NCBI GenBank assembly: GCA_002351535.1
Contig: DEGR01000071.1
Span: 1-22,983, forward strand
Source of the DNA: Lachnospira sp. UBA2821
Lineage (GTDB): Bacteria; Bacillota; Clostridia; Lachnospirales; Lachnospiraceae
Reading direction: 5' to 3'
DNA: 22,983 nucleotides
The notes beneath the pieces were generated by a model. It was not told where the DNA came from. It saw only the letters and a program-made list of their open reading frames with translations, and did no database searches. Made by a program: the position numbers and the translations under genes. This document shows positions 16,426-22,983 of the stretch, in pieces (position 1 is the stretch's first letter; every line of letters begins with the position of its first letter).

Positions 16426-16454
16426 ATTATATATCTATCTTTATGTTATGTCAA
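16426..16454 (-). promoter_or_regulatory. consensus sigma-A promoter of the que operon
   Basis: On the - strand TTGACA (16449-16454), a 17-base spacer, then TATAAT (16426-16431): a perfect consensus promoter. Predicted start is about 16419, the first base of the aptamer. The -35 lies only 6 bases after the stop of the upstream GGDEF gene, and no terminator is seen between them. Confidence 0.9.
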
Positions 16455-16460
16455 TGAAAG

Positions 16461-18125
16461 TTATATTCTTTCTGCCTTCTGTTCTTTCTTGCACTTATAC
16501 ATCTTAGCATCGGCAAGTTCATATACTTCATGCGTCAGCATAGGCTCTAATTCTGTACTTATCTCATAACCATATGCATAAAATATTTCACCATTACAGT
16601 ATTCCTTATTACCATATGTCTTCGCACGTTCAAACATTGCATTTAATCTTTCCTCAATAAATGCTCTCTCTGTTATGGTAAGTATGGCAATAAATTCATC
16701 ACCCCCCATTCGACCTATTTCTCCTACTCCGCCAAAATATGTCTCCAAAAGTTGTGCAAATTTTGATATATATTCATCACCTGCCTTATGACCGTATGTA
16801 TCATTAATTTTCTTAAGCCAGTTCAGGTCAAAATTCAATATTGCATAATTACATATACCATCTTCATCAAGATGTTTCAGATATTTTTCGCAATAATACC
16901 TGTTAGCAATTCCGGTTAACATATCTTTATTTGCCAGTGAATAAAGTACCTCTTCCTGTACAGCCCTTTTTGAATATTTGAAAACAAAATACAGATACGA
17001 AAGCATTTCCAACACAATAAAGAAAATCATACCGGTCGGCACAAGAATATCCTCCCTGTATCCATCACCACTTACGATTTCTTTCAGCCTGTATATAATA
17101 AGTTCTGTAATAAACGATATTCCAAGGACAACTATTCCCAACAGACTCACCATGTAATTTTTCTTATTTTCTTTATTTGCAATAAATGTCGCAAATATAA
17201 GTATAAGAGTTACACATGCAATTGTGTGAAATGTATTCAGATACCTGTTTGGATGACTCCATCCTTCAATCTCTGATATAATTGTGAAAACTACAAAACT
17301 AACTGTAAGAATTAAATCTCCTATCATAAGTTTTCTGCAGATTCCTTTTTCCGTATCCTCGAGATAAAAAAGTATAAGAGGAATTAAACCTGAGAATAAA
17401 GAAAAATGCTCTATATATGCAATTATATGATTGCTTTTCACAATAATGTTAATACTTCCATAATAGCATGCAATCCACATGCCTAATAGTATAAATGTAA
17501 GTCCGAGCCATAACACTTTTCTGGCTTTTCTGTCCATTTTCCCATAAAGCATCTGAACAATTACCATTGCAAGTCCCAGAATGAATGAAAATGTTGACAC
17601 CATAAACTGGAAAAAATGTTGCCTTACATACTGAAATTCCATATAGCGTGAGTTATATATATATATTGCATCTGAAAATGTAAATGCATTATCTTCACAC
17701 GCCTCATATAATATATCTACCTTTTTCCCCTGACACTTTTCCGGTAAAGTCACATAATATAAACCATCTCCTGCCATAAGAGCCTCATCGTCATATTCCT
17801 CACCGTATGTGTATATAATCTCATTATCAACTTTCACTGTTACAATACAATGATATGACATTAATGCCATCGTACTCCTATTAGGAATATCATCAGAAAA
17901 CACTCCGCTAACCACTATGTTATCACCCTTGTTCTTAACAGGAATCCTGCACCCGGAGTGACTTTTTATATGCATATCATGTCCGTTATAATAAAGATTT
18001 AATCCGTCATCCATAACATATTTTTTATCATCTTTGCCATTTATCGCAATTACAATCGTAATTAAAAAGGCCAGCAGCATAAACAAAATTATTTTATGTA
18101 ATATATTTTTCATAGATTGTCTCAC
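16461..18125 (-). CDS. membrane diguanylate cyclase-like GGDEF protein (second of a tandem pair)
   Basis: A 554-residue protein: membrane segment at about 10-28, extracytoplasmic beta-rich sensor region at about 30-170, about seven membrane segments at 172-385 (7TM-receptor-like layout), then a GGDEF domain from DMLTGIANR (401) with GRMGGDEF at 471-478. The active-site motif is intact, so c-di-GMP synthesis from two GTP is expected. The inhibitory I-site RxxD position reads GGVG, so product feedback is probably absent. Start GTG at 18125 overlaps the previous stop as GTGA; an ATG four codons later is an alternative. Paralogous to the upstream gene. Last gene of the signalling operon; what it senses is unknown. 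Confidence 0.88.
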   Translation of the reverse strand: MRQSMKNILHKIILFMLLAFLITIVIAINGKDDKKYVMDDGLNLYYNGHDMHIKSHSGCRIPVKNKGDNIVVSGVFSDDIPNRSTMALMSYHCIVTVKVDNEIIYTYGEEYDDEALMAGDGLYYVTLPEKCQGKKVDILYEACEDNAFTFSDAIYIYNSRYMEFQYVRQHFFQFMVSTFSFILGLAMVIVQMLYGKMDRKARKVLWLGLTFILLGMWIACYYGSINIIVKSNHIIAYIEHFSLFSGLIPLILFYLEDTEKGICRKLMIGDLILTVSFVVFTIISEIEGWSHPNRYLNTFHTIACVTLILIFATFIANKENKKNYMVSLLGIVVLGISFITELIIYRLKEIVSGDGYREDILVPTGMIFFIVLEMLSYLYFVFKYSKRAVQEEVLYSLANKDMLTGIANRYYCEKYLKHLDEDGICNYAILNFDLNWLKKINDTYGHKAGDEYISKFAQLLETYFGGVGEIGRMGGDEFIAILTITERAFIEERLNAMFERAKTYGNKEYCNGEIFYAYGYEISTELEPMLTHEVYELADAKMYKCKKEQKAERI

Positions 18126-19735
18126 TTAGACCTTTCTGATTTCTTTACACGGTACATTTTCTCATCCGCCTCCGAAAACTTTTTCCACACATCTTCGCTG
18201 TTCTTTCTGTTGCATTCCGCAATACCGTAAGAATAAGTTATGTCAAATTTATTCTTTCCTTTTACATTCTCCTCCGCAACATTATTATCAAGTTTATCAA
18301 GTAGATTTATTGTTTCTTCATGTGTACTTCGTGTTATTAGAACAAACTCATCTCCACCCATTCTGCCAATAAAATCAGTAGATTTAACAAACACACCCTT
18401 CAACAAATCAGCAAATGTCTTAATCAGATTATCACCTTCACTGTGCCCCAGTTCATCATTAACACGTTTCAGACCATTTATATCAAACATTACTATAAGA
18501 TATTTTTCCTTTGTATCTTCCATAATATCGGCAAAATATTTTTCACAACTGTTTCTGTTTCCAATCCCTGTCATTATATCCGTATATGCCATGCTATTAA
18601 GGCTGTCCATCTGATATTCATGTACATATCCTTCTAACGCTCTGTTTATATATCTTATAATACTAAGAATTGATAAGTATAATATTATGTATGGTGTAAA
18701 ATCATTTTTTAAATAAAATGTTTCTCTCTTTAATCTTACCATTTCCAGAACATAAACAACACAGACCATAATAATAACCGCAATGACATTATCACTTATC
18801 ATCTTCCTGCTGACTCTTAAATTCCTGCTTCTGATTACGATTGAATTCACAAACATATATATACCAATAACTGCTGACATCAAATAAAATATATATAATA
18901 CTGAATATAATGTAGCAGCTCCCGTTATATGCAAAATTATTGCATCCGCAAAATAAATAAGCATAATTATTTTCATAATATTAATTATTTTCTTCTGTCT
19001 GTCACTAAATTCTATTTCGTATTCCCAATAACATATCACCGAATATACTGCCATATATAAAGATATATATTCTGCTATATACATTGTCTTATATGATATT
19101 CCAAATATAATAAGCATTCCGGAAGAAATAAGTATCCACATACCGCCACATATACAAAACAGCCCCATCCATTTTAATGTGTTATTATTTTTCTCATCCA
19201 TCTTCCCCGACAATATACATAATGCAAAGATTACACCACATACAATTACCAGCAAAGCTGCTGCCGAACGAAGGAATACGTTCTGGATAAATAAAAATGA
19301 ATAATCGCTTTCCGATAATATATAAAAACTTTTTACTGACACATTTTTTTTATTTTCCTTCGGGTATATATATACAGATAACTCATGACCTTTATAATCT
19401 TCAGGAATACTGACATATTCAATGCCATAACTATATTTACTGTTATCATCATTTCTGTTACATATAACTTTATTATCAAATTTTACTACATATCCACATT
19501 TGGACTGTTTAAGAATTAATACCGGCTGTTTTACTTTTCCCTCTGTATCAACAGTGCATTTTACAGAAATTATACCATTATCATCTTTAGTAATATTTTT
19601 AGGTGAAATATTTATTTTCTCAATATAATAGTCCTGATTATAAATAACTGTACATACAATATGCAAACACAAAAGAGCCACTATCACGCCCACAACTCTA
19701 TATATTATATTTAATCTTTTATTGTTCAAATTCAA
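18122..19735 (-). CDS. membrane diguanylate cyclase-like GGDEF protein (first of a tandem pair)
   Basis: A 537-residue paralogue with the same plan: membrane segment at about 10-30, extracytoplasmic region at about 35-145, about seven membrane segments at 150-362, and GGDEF domain from DIMTGIGNR (386) with GRMGGDEF at 457-464. The catalytic motif is intact. The I-site position reads KSTD (Arg to Lys), so feedback inhibition is doubtful. The start is TTG at 19735, supported by a GAGGTGAG site; no in-frame ATG precedes it. It lies 111 bases after the chemoreceptor stop, across a 21-bp tandem repeat. Coupled to the next gene by a 4-base overlap. Confidence 0.87.
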   Translation of the reverse strand: MNLNNKRLNIIYRVVGVIVALLCLHIVCTVIYNQDYYIEKINISPKNITKDDNGIISVKCTVDTEGKVKQPVLILKQSKCGYVVKFDNKVICNRNDDNSKYSYGIEYVSIPEDYKGHELSVYIYPKENKKNVSVKSFYILSESDYSFLFIQNVFLRSAAALLVIVCGVIFALCILSGKMDEKNNNTLKWMGLFCICGGMWILISSGMLIIFGISYKTMYIAEYISLYMAVYSVICYWEYEIEFSDRQKKIINIMKIIMLIYFADAIILHITGAATLYSVLYIFYLMSAVIGIYMFVNSIVIRSRNLRVSRKMISDNVIAVIIMVCVVYVLEMVRLKRETFYLKNDFTPYIILYLSILSIIRYINRALEGYVHEYQMDSLNSMAYTDIMTGIGNRNSCEKYFADIMEDTKEKYLIVMFDINGLKRVNDELGHSEGDNLIKTFADLLKGVFVKSTDFIGRMGGDEFVLITRSTHEETINLLDKLDNNVAEENVKGKNKFDITYSYGIAECNRKNSEDVWKKFSEADEKMYRVKKSERSK

Positions 19736-19772
19736 AGTCTCACCTCATCGTTAAACATCTCTTATGTGTCTG

Positions 19773-19856
19773 CATCCGGCATATCAGTATTTACATCCGA
19801 CATATCAGTATTTACATCCGGCATATCAGTATTTACATCCGACATATCAGCATTTA
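19773..19856. repeat. four 21-bp tandem repeats overlapping the chemoreceptor stop
   Basis: Four head-to-tail units of CATCCGGCATATCAGTATTTA (21 bases) at 19773, 19794, 19815 and 19836, alternating G/A at one position; the last has one further change. The final unit contains the stop codon of the chemoreceptor gene (19847-19849). On the - strand one frame is open through the whole array and encodes seven-residue units NTDM(S/P)DV, ending at a TAA at 19762-19764. That frame is not the chemoreceptor frame. Confidence 0.95.
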
Positions 19857-21544
19857 AAATGCTGCATACTGCTCTCTAACTCGTCCGCAACTTTTCTAAG
19901 ACTAATTGTACTTCCTTCAATATGATTAAATGTATCTGTTACATTTTCAACAGTCTCACATGTATTCTTTGCCGTATCCACATTATCTGTAGCCATTAAC
20001 AGCAGTTCATTAACAGTGTCGATAAGCTCTTCTTTTGATTTATCAAGATACTTAACACTCTCCTCAATCACTTTCATACTGTCAACTGACTGTTTTATTT
20101 TATCCATAACATCCACCGATGCCATTCTTGTCTCTTCCATATTTTTATTCTGTTCACTTATTCTGTCTGTAACTTTTTCCATTGTTTCAACAGCTTCATC
20201 AGAATCCTGTACAAGTTTCTCAATAATTTCTTCAATACGTTTGCTCGATTCATTAGACTGGAGTGCCAGATTCTGAATCTGCGTAGCAACCACAGCGAAA
20301 CCTTTTCCACTTTCTCCTGCCCTGGCAGCCTCTATACTTGCATTAAGACTCAGAAGATTTGTCTCTTCTGCTATAGATGCTATCATATCCGTAACTTCTC
20401 TGATTTTTCTTGCAGAAATATTTGTTTTCTTAGTCTGGTCTGAAATATCATTAATCAATTCATGAACTTTCTCATTACTGCTAAGAAGATTCCGTATTGT
20501 AGCAGCATTTTGTTTTTCAGAATTGCTCATATCCTCTGCATTATTTTCCATCAGTTCAACTTCTTTAGATGTATCAAGTATCTTTTCTCCCATATTTTTT
20601 ATATTATCCGATGTTCTGCGTGAGATATCTGCCTGTAACTCTGCTCTCCTTGTAATTTCATTAATAGTTTCCTCTACATCTTTCATAGATTCCGCTGCTT
20701 TACCCGCAGTTTTCTCTAACTCTACTGATGCCTGCATAACACTGCCTGAATTGTGCGATATATTTTCAATACTCTGCTTCATCTCTTTCTGTAAATCAAC
20801 AATTGACCTTATCAAATCTCCTATTTCGTCCCTGCTGTTTATATGTTTTCTGTCAACAGTTGTATCAAGATTTCCCTGTGCAACAGAATGTACAGCATCT
20901 ATTCCTTTCTTCAAAGGACGTGTAATAGAACCCGAAAGAACCGCTGACGCAATTATAACTATAATCATAACTGTACCTACAACTGCCGCAACCGGCCATA
21001 TGACACCGTTAACGGATGCATCTTTTTCAGCTTTATTTGCCCCTGCAAATATCATTCCAACCGGGTTTTTCTGTCCATCCTGATATACAGGAATATAATA
21101 TCCATAGTGAATAACTCCCTCTATGGACACAGACTTGCTGAAATATTCTTTTCCACCTTCTAATACAATTTTCTTAATTTTGTCCCCCGCAGTTGTTCCG
21201 AGAATCCTGTCACCATTTTTATCTTTGGCAGACGTCATTATTCTTTCATTTCCATAGAAAAATGTAACCTCTACACCGGATTTTTCTTTAATGGTATCTA
21301 CTATATTTTCGGACTTGCTTATATTATAGCTTCCCTTCCATACATCACCATTCTCCGCCTTGATATACTCTCCTGAATTCTGATTATAAGCCGCATAAGT
21401 AGCAATTGCAGTTCCTTTGAGCGAATACCTTACTTCCCTAAGAAGTGCTCCTCTTATAACAGTAAATGTTATAAGCATTACAACCATTCCAACCAACAAT
21501 ACAGGGCATAACGTTATTATAAATATCTTATTCTTTATCTTCAT
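19847..21544 (-). CDS. methyl-accepting chemotaxis protein, Cache-HAMP-MA
   Basis: A 565-residue chemoreceptor. With ATG at 21544 (GGAGAGAAG site): TM1 at about 5-30, an extracytoplasmic single-Cache-like domain at about 35-175, TM2 at about 181-207, HAMP at about 207-260, then a long coiled-coil signalling domain. The conserved hairpin tip EETNLLSLNASIEAARAGES..., which contacts CheA/CheW, begins at about 393. It ends in HFKC; no CheR-tether pentapeptide. An upstream in-frame ATG (21583) lies inside the preceding gene and lacks a ribosome site. Directly follows the binding-protein gene by 25 bases, suggesting the two work together. Ligand unknown. Confidence 0.95.
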   Translation of the reverse strand: MKIKNKIFIITLCPVLLVGMVVMLITFTVIRGALLREVRYSLKGTAIATYAAYNQNSGEYIKAENGDVWKGSYNISKSENIVDTIKEKSGVEVTFFYGNERIMTSAKDKNGDRILGTTAGDKIKKIVLEGGKEYFSKSVSIEGVIHYGYYIPVYQDGQKNPVGMIFAGANKAEKDASVNGVIWPVAAVVGTVMIIVIIASAVLSGSITRPLKKGIDAVHSVAQGNLDTTVDRKHINSRDEIGDLIRSIVDLQKEMKQSIENISHNSGSVMQASVELEKTAGKAAESMKDVEETINEITRRAELQADISRRTSDNIKNMGEKILDTSKEVELMENNAEDMSNSEKQNAATIRNLLSSNEKVHELINDISDQTKKTNISARKIREVTDMIASIAEETNLLSLNASIEAARAGESGKGFAVVATQIQNLALQSNESSKRIEEIIEKLVQDSDEAVETMEKVTDRISEQNKNMEETRMASVDVMDKIKQSVDSMKVIEESVKYLDKSKEELIDTVNELLLMATDNVDTAKNTCETVENVTDTFNHIEGSTISLRKVADELESSMQHFKC

Positions 21545-21569
21545 ACTTCTCTCCATTCCGAACCTGCAT

Positions 21570-22757
21570 TTATTCCACAACAACTACATTTTTATAATAC
21601 CAATTAATACTTCCCGTAATTGTTGCGTCATCCAATGTTTCTCCATCTTTTCCAACCGTTTTACCATCATTAGTTTCTATCTTTCCATCAAACACATTAA
21701 ATTTACCCGACAATATATCTGCTTTAGCAACATCAACTTTTTCTTCAGTTCCATCGGCACAAAAATCTGCAAGTTCTGTTATTGATACTAAACCTTCCTG
21801 CATTCCGCCATAATAATTTTCTCCATTATATGTACCATCTATTATACTCTGGACCTGTGATGTATAATATGCACTCCAATTCCATATTACGCTTGTAAGA
21901 CACGAATCCGGTGTTTCTTTTCTCATATCAGAATTATACCCTATTCCATACGCCCCGGCATCAGCCGCCATAGTCTGTGGATACGGTGTATCACAATGCT
22001 GTGCCATCACATCACAACCCATATCTAACAATTCTTTTGCAGCAGCCTTCTCTGCATCCGGTGCATACCAGCTATTTGTTATTTTTACATATACTTTAGC
22101 ATCAGGATTCACAGATGCGATTCCCATAGCGAATGCATCAATTCCTCCCGTAACCTCTGAGTTTGATGAATCCATTGCTGCCACATATCCAATCTTATCT
22201 GATTTAGTATTCATCCCGGCAACAATTCCACTTAAATACCTTGCCTGATAAATTCTTCCAAAATAATTGCTGAAATTCTTTCCGTTACTTTTATATCCTG
22301 TTCCATGGAAAAAATATACATCCGGATATTCTTCAGCCATTTCTTCAGTTACGTCCATATATCCCCAGCTCGTTGTAAATATAATATTGCATCCTGAATC
22401 TATACATTCCTTTATAGCTTTTCTTGTTGCCTCTTCATCAGTATCATCTACATTTATCTTTCGTACTATCTGACTGTCAGACAATCCCAGATTATCCTGC
22501 ATTCCCTGAATTCCAAGGTCATGTGTATATGTATATCCACTTCCCTCTGCAGGATCCGACAGATGTAAAACACCTATTTTAATATCTTCCTTCGCTATCT
22601 TAGCATTTCCATTACTACTTCCTTTATCTTCCGACCCATTTTCTTTTGTATAACCCTTATTACTTGCATAATCATCAATACCGTTACTCTGACTGCATCC
22701 ACACATAAATAAGGTTATACCGAATAGTAACATTATTAATTTTAATACCTTTTTCAT
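21570..22757 (-). CDS. BMP-family solute-binding lipoprotein
   Basis: A 395-residue periplasmic-binding-fold protein of the BMP/PnrA (Med) family, whose known members bind nucleosides. It has a lipoprotein signal peptide with Cys21 after FMCG, a polar linker at about 22-57, then the two-lobe binding domain starting IKIGVLHLSDPAEGSGYT and including NIIFTTSWG, GYVAAMDSS and AQHCDTPY. ATG at 22757 has a strong GGGAGG site. First gene of the operon, followed by a chemoreceptor and two GGDEF genes. No permease or ATPase gene of an ABC importer is present downstream within the operon; upstream lies beyond the window. A sensory binding protein is therefore plausible, with transport not excluded. Confidence 0.92.
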   Translation of the reverse strand: MKKVLKLIMLLFGITLFMCGCSQSNGIDDYASNKGYTKENGSEDKGSSNGNAKIAKEDIKIGVLHLSDPAEGSGYTYTHDLGIQGMQDNLGLSDSQIVRKINVDDTDEEATRKAIKECIDSGCNIIFTTSWGYMDVTEEMAEEYPDVYFFHGTGYKSNGKNFSNYFGRIYQARYLSGIVAGMNTKSDKIGYVAAMDSSNSEVTGGIDAFAMGIASVNPDAKVYVKITNSWYAPDAEKAAAKELLDMGCDVMAQHCDTPYPQTMAADAGAYGIGYNSDMRKETPDSCLTSVIWNWSAYYTSQVQSIIDGTYNGENYYGGMQEGLVSITELADFCADGTEEKVDVAKADILSGKFNVFDGKIETNDGKTVGKDGETLDDATITGSINWYYKNVVVVE

Positions 22758-22831
22758 TCATTTTCCTCCCTTGTAATTCGACGTAAACATTATCACTTTA
22801 ACTCATTACCGTATTGCTAACTATACACTAT

Positions 22832-22860
22832 ATTTTACCAAAAATACCATAATCTGTCAC
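22832..22860 (-). promoter_or_regulatory. sigma-A promoter of the BMP-MCP-GGDEF-GGDEF operon
   Basis: On the - strand GTGACA (22855-22860), a 17-base spacer, then TAAAAT (22832-22837), each one mismatch from consensus. The predicted start near 22825 gives a leader of about 68 bases before the BMP start codon. No riboswitch-like structure is seen in the leader. Confidence 0.65.
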
Positions 22861-22904
22861 GTTATATATTAGTTATTCTTATAGTTATCCCATAACTGCT
22901 ATAG

Positions 22905-22983
22905 AGTGCGAGACGTCGCAGGAGGTCCGGTGGACCTCTGCTTTGCGACGACCGGAACGAAGTGGAGACCTCGAACGTTTGAG
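22905..22983. repeat. GC-rich nested palindromic element, cut by the window edge
   Basis: CGTCGCA (22914-22920) pairs with TGCGACG (22944-22950), and inside it GAGGTCC pairs with GGACCTC (22922-22928 with 22932-22938), making a two-level hairpin. The block is far more GC-rich than the flanking DNA and continues to the end of the window. On the - strand it could act as a terminator or be a REP-like dispersed repeat; no coding is evident. Confidence 0.55.

Overview
The window is AT-rich, compactly coded DNA from a low-GC Firmicute, most likely a motile gut Lachnospiraceae (Clostridia). Pointers are the codon use, the secreted protein with CxxC, Big_2 and Thr-rich segments, the membrane GGDEF proteins with extracytoplasmic sensor domains, and the short GC-rich palindromic repeats between genes. 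The genus is not provable from this sequence alone; Lachnospira-like is a guess. Only argG is on the + strand; every other gene is on the - strand.

Layout from left to right: (1) argG (111-1334), ending in a long bidirectional terminator shared with the convergent neighbour. (2) A very large secreted protein (1474-6698) with FG-GAP, FN3, Ig-like, Thr-rich and Big_2 modules. It is split in two by an apparent single-base frameshift at 5978-5981. (3) Two overlapping succinylglutamate desuccinylase/aspartoacylase-family genes (6731-8604). The upstream one keeps the zinc and catalytic residues and the downstream one has lost them. They probably share a transcript with the secreted protein. (4) A palindrome-rich repeat element and a terminator (8618-8799). 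(5) queF and an NhaP-type cation/proton antiporter (8808-10947). (6) A type II P-type ATPase (11018-13606) behind a yybP-ykoY (Mn2+) riboswitch and a strong terminator hairpin, with a good sigma-A promoter. (7) A queuosine-precursor operon queD-queE-folE-queC (13868-16270) behind a preQ1-I riboswitch, its own terminator, and a perfect TTGACA-17-TATAAT promoter. (8) A four-gene signalling operon (16461-22757): a BMP-family solute-binding lipoprotein, a Cache-HAMP chemoreceptor, and two paralogous membrane GGDEF proteins. It has a recognisable promoter. (9) A GC-rich nested palindrome at the right end.

How the genes work together: FolE, QueD, QueE, QueC and QueF together make preQ1 from GTP. 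Four of the five are under direct preQ1 feedback; queF is about 4.6 kb away beside the antiporter. The Mn2+ riboswitch makes the P-type ATPase a likely Mn2+ (or Mn2+/Ca2+) exporter. The BMP-MCP-GGDEF-GGDEF operon has no ABC permease or ATPase within the window. It looks like a sensory module in which a binding protein feeds chemotaxis and c-di-GMP signalling, although this is inference.

The most unusual items are the split secreted protein with a possible beta-pore-like region, the active/inactive aspartoacylase-like pair, the binding-protein/chemoreceptor/diguanylate cyclase operon, and a 21-bp tandem repeat that begins exactly over the chemoreceptor stop codon. No gene-free stretch exceeds 300 bases.
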